20,729 nt of DNA from Prevotella sp. CAG:732 (lineage in GTDB: Bacteria > Bacteroidota > Bacteroidia > Bacteroidales > Bacteroidaceae). Below the pieces are notes generated by a model. It was not told the DNA's origin and did not search any database. It saw nothing but the letters and a program-made list of their open reading frames with translations. The position numbers were made by a program, and so were the translations under genes. Positions 1-7,606 of the stretch are shown here, one piece after another. The DNA lies in contig FR893268.1 of the NCBI GenBank assembly GCA_000436035.1, positions 1-20,729 on the forward strand, read 5' to 3'. Every line of letters starts with the position of its first letter. Position 1 is the first letter of the stretch.

Positions 1-267
1 CATGTAACGAATTACTTTCTCGTCACGGCGATAGCCAATTTCGAGCTTGTCAATCAAAGTTGGTTCAGCCTTGAACTCAATCAAGTTGTAGAAGCCTGAT
101 GTCTTCTTCTGGATGTTGTAAGCCAACTTCTTCAAACCCCAAGCCTCTTCATTCAAAATCTCAGCACCGTTATCGGTGAGCAGCTTCTTGAACTTAGCGA
201 CCGTTTCCTTCATCTGTTCATCAGACAAAACGGGAGTCAAAATGAAAACGGTTTCGTATTGATTCAT
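1..267 (-). CDS. rpsF: 30S ribosomal protein S6 (5' part, cut by window edge)
   Basis: Reading the minus strand from the ATG at 267-265 gives 89 residues beginning MNQYETVFILTPVLSDEQ and continuing past the left edge. The start matches bacterial S6, including the early YETVFI strand, the WGLKKLAYNI segment and the GFYNLIEF strand. S6 sits on the platform of the small subunit and pairs with S18. In most Bacteroidota rpsF is followed by rpsR and rplI; those would lie to the left and cannot be seen. A well-formed promoter lies at 360-391 on the same strand, giving a leader of roughly 85 bases. No oddity is seen in the visible part. Confidence 0.96.
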   Translation of the reverse strand, partial: MNQYETVFILTPVLSDEQMKETVAKFKKLLTDNGAEILNEEAWGLKKLAYNIQKKTSGFYNLIEFKAEPTLIDKLEIGYRRDEKVIRYM

Positions 268-359
268 ACTACTTAAAATTAAATAATGTTATTAATAAAT
301 TCTCGTTGCTCTTCGAGTGATTTCGGATACCAAAAGCACCCTTTTCTCGAATTGCGGTG

Positions 360-391
360 CAAAATTACGACTTTTTCTTCAATCAACCAAA
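360..391 (-). promoter_or_regulatory. Bacteroidota-type promoter of rpsF
   Basis: On the minus strand a TTTG (-33 element, 391-388) is followed after exactly 20 bases by TAATTTTG (-7 element, 367-360), matching the TTTG / TAnnTTTG consensus of the Bacteroidota primary sigma factor. Transcription should begin a few bases further on, near 354. The element lies back to back with the -7 element of the divergent gene at 457. Confidence 0.75.
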
Positions 392-400
392 TATTTTTTG

Positions 401-408
401 TACTTTTG
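401..408 (+). promoter_or_regulatory. -7 element upstream of the small membrane protein gene
   Basis: TACTTTTG matches TAnnTTTG and lies 48 bases before the ATG at 457. No clear TTTG is found 19-21 bases upstream; the region there is T-rich (371-380). The rpsF -33 element lies only 9 bases away on the other strand, so the two promoters could interfere. Confidence 0.55.
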
Positions 409-456
409 CACTAAATATCAGATACTTTTATTGTATTTTAAAGATTTTACAGAGAA

Positions 457-678
457 ATGAGCAAGTTTAATTACCCTAAAATGTACGGAGCGACGAAAAA
501 TGTCCTCCAAACTGTTGCCGCTTCGGGAATCACTATGATTGTGCTCGGAGTGGTCATCCTAGCCTCCTGCTTCATCTTCAATTTCGAGAGCAATCTTCCT
601 CTCCTGGCAGGTCTCTTCCTCATCATCGCAGGATGTGCTGGCTTCGTCTATTCCATCAAAAAGGAAGACAAGCATTAA
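457..678 (+). CDS. Small two-helix membrane protein, unknown function
   Basis: This 73-residue protein has a short polar N-terminus, two hydrophobic segments at about residues 19-42 and 46-66, and a charged end (KKEDKH). That is consistent with a small inner-membrane hairpin protein with a tight turn between the helices. I do not recognise the family. A -7 promoter element 48 bases upstream and a hairpin-forming repeat just after the stop support an independent transcription unit. It is divergent from rpsF and convergent with rprY, so no operon partner suggests a role. Confidence 0.7.
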   Translation: MSKFNYPKMYGATKNVLQTVAASGITMIVLGVVILASCFIFNFESNLPLLAGLFLIIAGCAGFVYSIKKEDKH

Positions 679-685
679 CATCCTC

Positions 686-759
686 ATAAAACCAGCAATC
701 CGTGCAACCTGTGCCCTATCATTTTGAAGACACGGATTACACGGATCAATTGGTTTTAT
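686..759. repeat. Nested inverted repeat between convergent genes; possible bidirectional terminator
   Basis: Two nested pairs of complementary arms are seen: ATAAAACCA (686-694) with TGGTTTTAT (751-759), and AATCCGTG (697-704) with CACGGATT (731-738). Right of the inner arm the unit is partly repeated in tandem (CACGGATTACACGGAT, 731-746). It is followed on the plus side by a T-rich stretch (752-762). It could end both the 457 gene and rprY. The loop of about 26 bases is long, so a dispersed intergenic repeat is an alternative. Confidence 0.45.
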
Positions 760-792
760 TTTCCCAGGTACTTCTGATACCCTATCTTTCTC

Positions 793-1491
793 TTAGTCCT
801 GCTCAGGAGCAATCAACTTATAGCCCTTGCCATGGATATTGATAATTTCAATCTGAGGATCCTCTTTCAAGTGCTTACGCAACTTGGTGATATACACATC
901 CATTGAGCGAGCGTTGAAATAGTTGTCATCTATCCAGATGGTCTTCAAGGCGAAGTCACGCTGAAGAATGTCGTTGGCATGAGAGCAGAGCAATGACAAG
1001 AGTTCGTTCTCCTTGGTTGTCAACTTAGTCTGCTTGTCATCGATGGTAAGCAACTGCTTCTGAGTATCGAAGGTGAAGCGACCGATGTGATACAACGTTG
1101 ACTCCTTGTTCTTCTTGCCACGTACGCGGCGAAGGATAGCCTCTACACGGAACACCAACTCCTCCATAGAGAATGGCTTGGTGATGTAGTCGTCGGCACC
1201 CAACTTGAAACCTTCGAGGATATCCTCCTTCAAGGTCTTGGCGGTCAAGAAGATGATAGGAAGGTCGGCATTAGACTGACGAATCTCCTGTGCCAAGGTG
1301 AAACCATCCTTCTTAGGCATCATCACGTCAAGCACTGCTATATCAAACTTATTTTTAGAGAACTCTCTGAAACCTGCTTCTCCATCAGGGCAAAGAGTGG
1401 TAGTATAGCCCTTAGCCTCCAAATATTCACGGAGCAACATACCCAAGTTCTCATCGTCTTCACAAAGAAGCATCTTTATTTTCTCTTCCAT
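793..1491 (-). CDS. rprY: OmpR-family response regulator RprY
   Basis: This 232-residue protein has an N-terminal receiver domain (about 1-120) and a C-terminal winged-helix DNA-binding domain (about 135-228). The acidic pocket is E11/D12/D13, the phospho-acceptor D55 (VLDVMMPKKDG), and the switch and lysine residues are T83 and K105. It closely resembles RprY of Bacteroides fragilis and Porphyromonas, the partner of sensor RprX, and the sensor gene lies directly upstream with a 62-base gap. No separate promoter is visible in the gap, so the pair is probably one transcript. In relatives the pair has been tied to envelope and stress responses; the signal here is unknown. Confidence 0.93.
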   Translation of the reverse strand: MEEKIKMLLCEDDENLGMLLREYLEAKGYTTTLCPDGEAGFREFSKNKFDIAVLDVMMPKKDGFTLAQEIRQSNADLPIIFLTAKTLKEDILEGFKLGADDYITKPFSMEELVFRVEAILRRVRGKKNKESTLYHIGRFTFDTQKQLLTIDDKQTKLTTKENELLSLLCSHANDILQRDFALKTIWIDDNYFNARSMDVYITKLRKHLKEDPQIEIINIHGKGYKLIAPEQD

Positions 1492-1553
1492 AGTCGTATA
1501 TTTTTATTGTTAATATTCTATTTATTATTTTTCATTTATAATTGTTCGTTTAC

Positions 1554-3113
1554 CTAGTCATGTATCACTGGCAACTTGATGGTGAAGGTTGTACCCTTGC
1601 CAAACTCGCTTTCCACCTTGATGTCGCCATCGTGCAGGTCAACGATCTTCTTGACATATGCCAATCCGAGTCCGAAGCCCTTCACATCATGCACATTGCC
1701 AGTGTGTACGCGATAGAACTTATCGAAGATTTTCTTCAAGTTCTCTTTCTTCATACCGATACCCGTATCCGTGATGGACAGGTAGAGATACTGGTCATCA
1801 TTCCAGGTCTTCATCGTGATGTTGAGCGCCTCATCAGGCTTGCGATACTTCACGGCATTGTCCATCAAGTTGAAGATGACATTCTGGAAATGCACCTCAT
1901 CGACATAGATAGAGGAGTCGATAGCCTCAATGTCGGTATAGACCTTGCCGCCGGTATGCTCTACACGAAGGGTGAACGAGTTGGCGATATTCTCCACCAT
2001 TTCATTCAAGTCGAGTTCCTTCTTCTTGAACACCGCCTTCTTCTTGTCAAACATACTCATCTGGAGCACTTTCTCGACCAAGAATCTCAAGCGTTTCGAC
2101 TCATCATTGATAACCGTGCCCAAGTGTTTCTGCATCTGCTCACTCTTGGAAACCGATGGGTCGTTGAGCATCTGGGCTGCCAACGAGATGCTGGCGATAG
2201 GTGTCTTCAACTCATGCGTCATATTATTGATGAAGTCATTCTTGATCTCCGTATATTTCTTCTGTCGGAATATCACGACGATGGTGAAGATGAAGGTAAT
2301 CAACAACACGATGGTGAAGATGATGCTCGGAATCATAAACCTCACGCTGGAGAAGATGTAGCTGTCCATATTAGGGAAGTGAATCTTCACGACACCCATC
2401 TTCGACTGTGGGTCGTTGCGGAACAACACTTGCGAATAACTATATTCCTCGCCCTCGTCGGTATAGTCTGGGCAACGATAGACCTCTCTGCCATCCTGCG
2501 TTGTCACCGTGAAGTGATAAGGGATGTCGATGCCATTGTTCATCATCTCCGCCTTGAGGTCTTGGTCAAGTTGCTTGAAGTTGATGCGTTCCTTCAGAGG
2601 TTTGTCGGATGCCGAATAGAGGATGGAATAGACCACCTCGTCGAGCAATGCCTTCTGATAGACATATCTATTCTTCACGATTTCCTGTAGAGACTTCTGT
2701 GTCTCATTGATGGAATTCTTGTCGCTACGCAGAATCATCGCCTTTGGTGTATTGGCAGGGTTGGATGCGATGGTCTTCAACTCGAAGGAGGAATAGACCG
2801 TGCCGTCCTTGCCGGTGACCGAGTACTGATGAGAATGCTGAACCGTACCATCTGGCTGTCCACTTCTCGTGCCCACAGAGTCCTTGCGGTTAGCCCTGCG
2901 CTCCGTCTCGTTGACATCTTTCTCCAAATAGCGCAACGTCTCGTTTAGCTCCAAGTTTCTTGAAGCTTGATACAAGGCTCTATTGACCGACTCGTCAAAT
3001 TGTTCCTTCTTCATATCCACCATTTCCTGGATATATCCCAACTGTAGGAACAGCAAGGCGAGGAACGAGAACCCCATGATTATAGCGATTGTCCAAATAG
3101 TTCTTTTCTTCAT
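1554..3113 (-). CDS. rprX: Sensor histidine kinase RprX
   Basis: The 519-residue kinase has a first membrane helix at about 7-28, a periplasmic sensing region to about 258, and a second helix at about 259-282. A dimerisation/phospho-acceptor domain follows with H300 (NNMTHELKTPIASIS), then a HATPase domain with the N box (N415, N419), G1 box (DTGIGM, 449-454), F box (FDKFYRVH, 463-470) and G2 box (GFGLGLAYV, 479-487). All catalytic motifs are intact. It should autophosphorylate and pass phosphate to RprY. The start at 3113 keeps the KKR that precedes helix 1; the next Met (residue 13) lies inside the helix. A -7 element ends only 6 bases before this ATG. Confidence 0.93.
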   Translation of the reverse strand: MKKRTIWTIAIIMGFSFLALLFLQLGYIQEMVDMKKEQFDESVNRALYQASRNLELNETLRYLEKDVNETERRANRKDSVGTRSGQPDGTVQHSHQYSVTGKDGTVYSSFELKTIASNPANTPKAMILRSDKNSINETQKSLQEIVKNRYVYQKALLDEVVYSILYSASDKPLKERINFKQLDQDLKAEMMNNGIDIPYHFTVTTQDGREVYRCPDYTDEGEEYSYSQVLFRNDPQSKMGVVKIHFPNMDSYIFSSVRFMIPSIIFTIVLLITFIFTIVVIFRQKKYTEIKNDFINNMTHELKTPIASISLAAQMLNDPSVSKSEQMQKHLGTVINDESKRLRFLVEKVLQMSMFDKKKAVFKKKELDLNEMVENIANSFTLRVEHTGGKVYTDIEAIDSSIYVDEVHFQNVIFNLMDNAVKYRKPDEALNITMKTWNDDQYLYLSITDTGIGMKKENLKKIFDKFYRVHTGNVHDVKGFGLGLAYVKKIVDLHDGDIKVESEFGKGTTFTIKLPVIHD

Positions 3114-3118
3114 GGGGG

Positions 3119-3126
3119 CAAAGATA
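3119..3126 (-). promoter_or_regulatory. -7 element immediately before the rprX start codon
   Basis: TATCTTTG on the minus strand matches TAnnTTTG. Its last base (3119) is 6 bases before the A of the ATG (3113), so the message would have almost no leader. No TTTG sits 19-21 bases further upstream; the GTTAAC repeats occupy that space. Confidence 0.5.
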
Positions 3127-3142
3127 GGAAAAATCTTAATCG

Positions 3143-3163
3143 GTTAACACTTTTCCGTTAACA
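3143..3163 (-). promoter_or_regulatory. Tandem GTTAAC repeats, candidate operator of rprX
   Basis: TGTTAAC occurs twice in the same orientation on the minus strand (3163-3157 and 3149-3143), 14 bases apart. Relative to the predicted transcription start the repeats span about -29 to -49, where an OmpR-type activator would bind next to RNA polymerase. Binding by RprY itself is an inference. Confidence 0.4.
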
Positions 3164-3243
3164 AATTCAACACAATTAAAGAATATTAAGAAAAGAAAAG
3201 GCAGATGATTGTATATTTAAAACTAAACATCACCTTTATGGTA

Positions 3244-3288
3244 GAAAAAAGAGAAGAGCGGGATATGCCAGCCGACACATCTCGCTCT
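3244..3288 (-). terminator. Rho-independent terminator of the EF-G paralog gene
   Basis: Ten-base arms at 3288-3279 and 3264-3255 pair with a single G-U wobble around a 14-base loop. On the minus strand they are followed by TCTCTTTTTTC. The hairpin lies 64 bases past the stop codon at 3352. Confidence 0.75.
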
Positions 3289-3351
3289 CCACATTATATT
3301 ATATATATCACTGCAAGAGATAGAATTTCTCTCTTCCAGAAATCATTTTTT

Positions 3352-5514
3352 TTACTCAGCCTCCTTTGCCAACTCAGCCTCGTGGTCAGCAATCAACTTG
3401 CCCTGAATATCATTAGGTACAAGCTCGTAGCTAGCAAACTTGGTTGTGAAGGAAGCACGACCACCCGTCAAGGAACTCAAAGAGATAGAGTAATTGGAAA
3501 GTTCCTTCAGAGGAATCTTGGCACTCAGCTTCTGGTAGCCAGCCTCGCTGTCCATACCCATAATGAGAGCACGACGACCTTGCAAGTCGCTCATCACATC
3601 TCCCATGAAGTCGGCAGGTACATAAACCTCCAAGTCATAGATAGGCTCCAAAATCTTAGGACCAGCCTGCTTGAATGCATCGCTGAAGGCATGGCGGGCA
3701 GCCAACATGAATGAAAGTTCATTGCTATCTACTGGGTGCATCTTACCATCATAAACGATGACACGCACGTCACGAGCATAACTACCTGTCAAAGGACCAT
3801 GCTCCATACAATCCATGATACCCTTCAAGATAGCAGGCATGAATCGAGCGTCGATGGCACCACCCACTACAGAGTTAAGGAATACCAACTTACCACCCCA
3901 CTCCAAGTCAACTTCCTCACGGCTCTTGATGTTCATCTTGAACTCCTGACCATTGAAAGTGAATGAAGTTGGATCAGGCATACCCTCAGCGTATGGCTCA
4001 ACGATGAGATGTACCTCACCAAACTGACCAGCGCCACCACTCTGTTTCTTATGACGATACTCTGCACGAGCCTTCTTGGTAATAGTCTCACGATATGGGA
4101 TGCGAGGCTCCTCGAAAACGACATTGAGTTTTTCGTTGTTCTCCAAACGCCACTTCAAGGTACGAAGGTGGAACTCACCCTGACCACGTACAATCACCTG
4201 TCGCAACTCCTTGCTCTGCTCCACGATCCATGTTGGGTCTTCCTGACGCATCTTCAAGAGAGCAGCCATCAACTTCTCTGTATCTTGGGCATTGACAGCC
4301 TTGATAGCACGAGAGTACTTAGGGTTAGGATATTTGATGAAGTCGAAACGCCACTCAGCATCCTTGCCATTCAAGGTATTGCCCGTCTTCACGTCTTTCA
4401 ACTTCACGGTACAACCGATGTCACCAGCATTCAACTGCTCGACAGCCACACGGTTGGCACCAGCGCAAGCATAAATCTGTCCGATGCGCTCCTTGCTACC
4501 ACGGTCGGCATTGGTCAAGTCGTCACCCGGCTTGACGCAACCGCTCATCACCTTGAAGTAACTTACCTCGCCGATGTGAGGTTCCATACCCGTCTTGAAG
4601 AAGTAAACGCTCTCAGGGCCATTGCTGTCAGGAGCAATTTCCTCACCACGAGTATTGTGCAACTTAGGCATATCGTCAACGAAAGGAACCACATTGCCCA
4701 AGAACTCCATCAAGCGGCGAACGCCCATCGACTTACCTGCGCAAACACAGAATACAGGGAAGATGCTACGAGTTACCAATCCCTTGCGGATACCCTCACG
4801 CATCTCATCCTCTGTCAAGCTCTCGCTCTCGAAGAACTTCTCCATCAATCCCTCGTCGTTCTCGGCAGCTGCCTCGACAAGAGTCTTGTGCAATTCCATC
4901 GCCTTGTCCATCTCCTCCTCAGGAATTTCCTCGATGATAGGAGCACCGCCCTCTGGCTTCCAAGAATATTTCTTCATCAGAAGTACGTCAATGAGAGAAT
5001 TGAAACCAGGACCTGTCTCTAAAGGATATTGAATCTGTACGCACTTAGGACCATAAATCTCCTTCATGCTGGCAATGATATTGTCGAAGTCACATTTGTC
5101 GGAATCCAACTGGTTGACCAAGAAGATGACAGGCTTGCCCAACTTCTCGGTGTAACGGAAGTTGTTCTGTGTACCTACCTCAGGACCATACTGTCCGTTG
5201 ATGAGGATGACAGCCTGATCGGTCACGTTCATAGACGTGATGGCACCACCCACGAAGTCATCACTACCTGGACAATCAATGATATTAAGTTTCTTGTTGT
5301 TCCACTCTACATGAAAAACAGTAGGGAATACCGAGTAGCCGTATTCCAACTCAACAGGGAAGTAGTCGCTCACCGTATTCTTCGCTTCTACAGAGCCTCT
5401 ACGTTTGATGACGCCTGCTTCAAACAACATACTTTCGGCAAGTGTAGTCTTGCCGCTACCCGCACTGCCCAGCAGCGCAATGTTTTTAATCTCGTTAGTC
5501 TTATAAACTCTCAT
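3352..5514 (-). CDS. fusA2: EF-G paralog (EF-G2 type) with altered GTPase motif
   Basis: The 720-residue protein has normal EF-G length and domain order. The G domain shows a P-loop GSAGSGKT (16-23), switch II DCPGSDDF (80-87) and NQLD (134-137), followed by domains II-V (domain IV/V segments near VPADFMGDVMSDLQGRR). In standard EF-G switch II reads DTPGHVDF; here position 84 is Ser instead of the catalytic His. The usual P-loop GHIDAGKT also lacks its His and Asp. It resembles EF-G2 of Bacteroides thetaiotaomicron, a paralog reported to support translation without GTP hydrolysis during carbon starvation and in the gut. A role in slow, energy-saving elongation is inferred. It has its own promoter and terminator, so it is monocistronic. 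It lies far from any str operon, which fits a second copy. Confidence 0.88.
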   Translation of the reverse strand: MRVYKTNEIKNIALLGSAGSGKTTLAESMLFEAGVIKRRGSVEAKNTVSDYFPVELEYGYSVFPTVFHVEWNNKKLNIIDCPGSDDFVGGAITSMNVTDQAVILINGQYGPEVGTQNNFRYTEKLGKPVIFLVNQLDSDKCDFDNIIASMKEIYGPKCVQIQYPLETGPGFNSLIDVLLMKKYSWKPEGGAPIIEEIPEEEMDKAMELHKTLVEAAAENDEGLMEKFFESESLTEDEMREGIRKGLVTRSIFPVFCVCAGKSMGVRRLMEFLGNVVPFVDDMPKLHNTRGEEIAPDSNGPESVYFFKTGMEPHIGEVSYFKVMSGCVKPGDDLTNADRGSKERIGQIYACAGANRVAVEQLNAGDIGCTVKLKDVKTGNTLNGKDAEWRFDFIKYPNPKYSRAIKAVNAQDTEKLMAALLKMRQEDPTWIVEQSKELRQVIVRGQGEFHLRTLKWRLENNEKLNVVFEEPRIPYRETITKKARAEYRHKKQSGGAGQFGEVHLIVEPYAEGMPDPTSFTFNGQEFKMNIKSREEVDLEWGGKLVFLNSVVGGAIDARFMPAILKGIMDCMEHGPLTGSYARDVRVIVYDGKMHPVDSNELSFMLAARHAFSDAFKQAGPKILEPIYDLEVYVPADFMGDVMSDLQGRRALIMGMDSEAGYQKLSAKIPLKELSNYSISLSSLTGGRASFTTKFASYELVPNDIQGKLIADHEAELAKEAE

Positions 5515-5602
5515 GACGCTTATAGATTTTAAGGGTTATACATTTATGTCAATAAGTCAATAAGGAAAGGAGGGACAACGCCCCCTTTTTCTATTTCAGC
5601 CT

Positions 5603-5634
5603 CTAAGTTAGGCATTTTTTCTGAGATAAGCAAA
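5603..5634 (-). promoter_or_regulatory. Probable promoter of the EF-G paralog gene
   Basis: On the minus strand TTTG (5634-5631) is followed after 20 bases by TAACTTAG (5610-5603), one mismatch from TAnnTTTG. The predicted start near 5597 leaves a leader of about 80 bases. The same leader carries a tandem TCAATAAG pair around 5549-5566. Confidence 0.5.
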
Positions 5635-5674
5635 ATTTCACGCAAAAAAATGCACTTCTTTTAAAACATATTAG

Positions 5675-5682
5675 TAATTTTG
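5675..5682 (+). promoter_or_regulatory. -7 element of hemW
   Basis: TAATTTTG matches TAnnTTTG and lies about 90 bases before the chosen ATG. An in-frame TTG at 5680 is part of this element, which argues against translation beginning there. No clear TTTG is seen at -33. Confidence 0.55.
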
Positions 5683-5772
5683 CACCTTATTAAAGACTCT
5701 TTTCACCCTTACACCTTATTATATATAGGGGAAGAGCCGAGTTTGATATTTGGAGTTACAAGCAAAGAGAAA

Positions 5773-6957
5773 ATGACTGGACTATACATACACATCCCCT
5801 TCTGCGAGAGCCGTTGCATCTACTGCGGCTTCTACAGCACCACATCCCTCAAGATGAGGGACACCTACGTGGATGCTCTCTGCCAAGAGATGGCTATCCG
5901 ACGCCAACAAGAATACGATGGCGAGAAAGTAGCGCTGAGCACCATCTACCTAGGTGGTGGCACACCGAGCATGCTCCATGGCGGGCACTTGCGCCAAATC
6001 TTCAAGCATATCCAGGAGAACTACACCCTGATGGATGACATGGAGGTGACCATGGAATGCAACCCAGACGATGTCACGCCAGCGTTCTGCGATACCATCC
6101 GAGAGCTGCCCATCAACCGGGTCAGCATGGGCGCACAGACATTCTCCGACGAAAGACTTGCCTTTCTGCATAGGCGTCATCGCTCCCAGCAAGTACCTCT
6201 AGCCATCGAGCGCCTACGTGCCATCGGCATCCACAACATCAGCATCGACCTGATGTTTGGCTTCCCTTCCGAGACCCTCGAAAACTGGGAGAAAGACATC
6301 GACACCGCCTTGTCGCTAGGCGTGGAGCATATCTCGGCATACAGTCTGATGTATGAAGAAGGCACGCCACTCTATAGGATGCTAGAGGAAGGAAAGATCA
6401 GCGAAATCGATGAGGAAGTGAGCCTAAAGATGTATGAGCGACTCGTAGAGAAGCTCACCCAAGCAGGATTCGAGCATTACGAGATTAGCAACTTCGCCCG
6501 CCCCGGCTATCGCTCACGCCACAACAGCAGTTACTGGCACGAAATCCCTTACATCGGTCTGGGCGCAGCAGCCCACTCCTACCGACGACTTCAGAAAGAA
6601 GATGGAACATGGGACATCACCAGGAGCTGGAACATCGACAACCTCCAAGCATACTTCCACGAGATCCAATCGGGCAATCTCCCATCAGAGAAAGAGACTC
6701 TCGACCTCTACACTCGCTACAACGACATGATCACGACAGCCCTGAGAACAAGCGATGGAATAAATATGCAAAAAATGAGAAATGAGTTTGGCGAGAAATT
6801 GGCAACAAGACTGCTCAATGAGGCAAAACCCAAGATAGAAAGAGGACTCATGGTATTAGAAGACAAAAAAGGCTCACCTTCATCCCTACATTTGAAGCTG
6901 AGCCAGAAAGGTATATACATCTCAGACGACATCATGGGCGACTTTATGATAGTCTAG
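5773..6957 (+). CDS. hemW: Radical SAM family heme chaperone HemW
   Basis: Starting at ATG 5773, the protein has 394 residues. The radical SAM cluster motif is C11-x3-C15-x2-C18 followed by F20 (CESRCIYCGF). That F, rather than a fourth Cys, together with the HNSSYW motif at 250-255, separates HemW from coproporphyrinogen dehydrogenase HemN. GGGTPS (61-66) is the usual SAM-contacting glycine motif. HemW binds heme and hands it to respiratory proteins in the cytoplasm. The open frame reaches back to a TTG at 5680, but that codon sits inside the promoter, and the 31 extra residues do not resemble the family. It is divergent from the EF-G paralog gene, with 258 bases between the coding regions. 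Confidence 0.92.
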   Translation: MTGLYIHIPFCESRCIYCGFYSTTSLKMRDTYVDALCQEMAIRRQQEYDGEKVALSTIYLGGGTPSMLHGGHLRQIFKHIQENYTLMDDMEVTMECNPDDVTPAFCDTIRELPINRVSMGAQTFSDERLAFLHRRHRSQQVPLAIERLRAIGIHNISIDLMFGFPSETLENWEKDIDTALSLGVEHISAYSLMYEEGTPLYRMLEEGKISEIDEEVSLKMYERLVEKLTQAGFEHYEISNFARPGYRSRHNSSYWHEIPYIGLGAAAHSYRRLQKEDGTWDITRSWNIDNLQAYFHEIQSGNLPSEKETLDLYTRYNDMITTALRTSDGINMQKMRNEFGEKLATRLLNEAKPKIERGLMVLEDKKGSPSSLHLKLSQKGIYISDDIMGDFMIV

Positions 6958-6973
6958 CCCAAACAACGTCTAA

Positions 6974-7014
6974 TTGGACCATGGTTGACTAGTCACGCCA
7001 TGGCTCCAGTTTTT
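6974..7014 (+). terminator. Hairpin plus T-run after hemW
   Basis: Two CCATGG copies (6979-6984 and 6998-7003) with flanking GGA/TCC can form a stem, followed by TTTTT at 7010-7014. It overlaps the last codons of the convergent gene at 6989-7357. CCATGG is self-complementary, which weakens the case. Confidence 0.4.
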
Positions 7015-7357
7015 CCAAACTGTGCGACTTTTTGTAACGCTCATAATAATACATCTTGATTCTCTCAACTGCTTCTGCCTCAGATTTTTTCTGCGACAAA
7101 TACGGCTTCACCATCTGCATCAGAGCATAAAGCAAAACCACGACCACAATCGTGATTCCCATCGAGACGATCGTGCTGGCTATCCCCATAAAAGTTTGGA
7201 GAAGAATACCCACGGCGATAGGAATGAGAAAACAAATCCAATCGATAGGCGTATCCAGTCGGTTGGAGTCAAAATACTCTTTTCGTAATCCCTCAGGAGC
7301 ATTCAATATCAAATGCTTTTGGTGCGTATTCCAATAATCTACAAATTCTTTTTCCAT
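6989..7357 (-). CDS. Two-helix membrane protein, unknown function
   Basis: This 122-residue protein has a polar N-terminal segment of about 36 residues (FVDYWNTHQKHLIL), two membrane helices at about 39-58 and 62-83, and a charged tail with aromatic clusters (MYYYERYKK). Both ends probably face the cytoplasm. I do not recognise the family. A near-perfect promoter lies just upstream (7400-7431), so it is very likely expressed as a single gene. It is convergent with hemW, whose terminator hairpin overlaps its 3' end. Confidence 0.78.
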   Translation of the reverse strand: MEKEFVDYWNTHQKHLILNAPEGLRKEYFDSNRLDTPIDWICFLIPIAVGILLQTFMGIASTIVSMGITIVVVVLLYALMQMVKPYLSQKKSEAEAVERIKMYYYERYKKSHSLEKLEPWRD

Positions 7358-7399
7358 TCAAATGACAGATTAATCTATGATGATTAGTTATTGCACTTG

Positions 7400-7431
7400 C
7401 AAAAGTAGCATAAATATTCATTCCTTGCAAA
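7400..7431 (-). promoter_or_regulatory. Promoter of the two-helix membrane protein gene
   Basis: On the minus strand TTTG (7431-7428) is followed after 20 bases by TACTTTTG (7407-7400), a full match to the Bacteroidota consensus and spacing. A run of seven C lies 16 bases further upstream (7447-7453). Confidence 0.75.
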
Positions 7432-7532
7432 TTTTCCTGCAATTTACCCCCCCAATTAAGTCTATTTAACAGCTTGAAGTGTATTTTGCCCAATTATCCC
7501 ATAGATTCATCCTCAAAAAACTCAAAAAACTT

Positions 7533-7563
7533 TTTGATTATTGTCCATTTTGGTGTAACTTTG
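7533..7563 (+). promoter_or_regulatory. Promoter of tcdA
   Basis: TTTG (7533-7536) and TAACTTTG (7556-7563) are separated by 19 bases. The predicted start near 7569 leaves a leader of about 38 bases before the ATG at 7607. Confidence 0.75.
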
Positions 7564-7606
7564 CAGTCAAATAGAACATTCAACAAAAACAGAGAATCAA
7601 AAGACA

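Noticed and set aside
1542..2690. Plus-strand open frame of 382 codons opposite rprX
   Set aside because: It lies antisense to a kinase with every catalytic motif intact; its composition (many His, Ile, Leu) is typical of a complementary-strand shadow.
4009..5022. Plus-strand open frame of 337 codons opposite the EF-G paralog
   Set aside because: Antisense shadow of a full-length, conserved EF-G gene; no promoter or recognisable domain.
5680..5772. Upstream TTG start extending HemW by 31 residues
   Set aside because: The TTG is part of the -7 promoter element TAATTTTG, so it would not be in the transcript; the family starts near the ATG at 5773.
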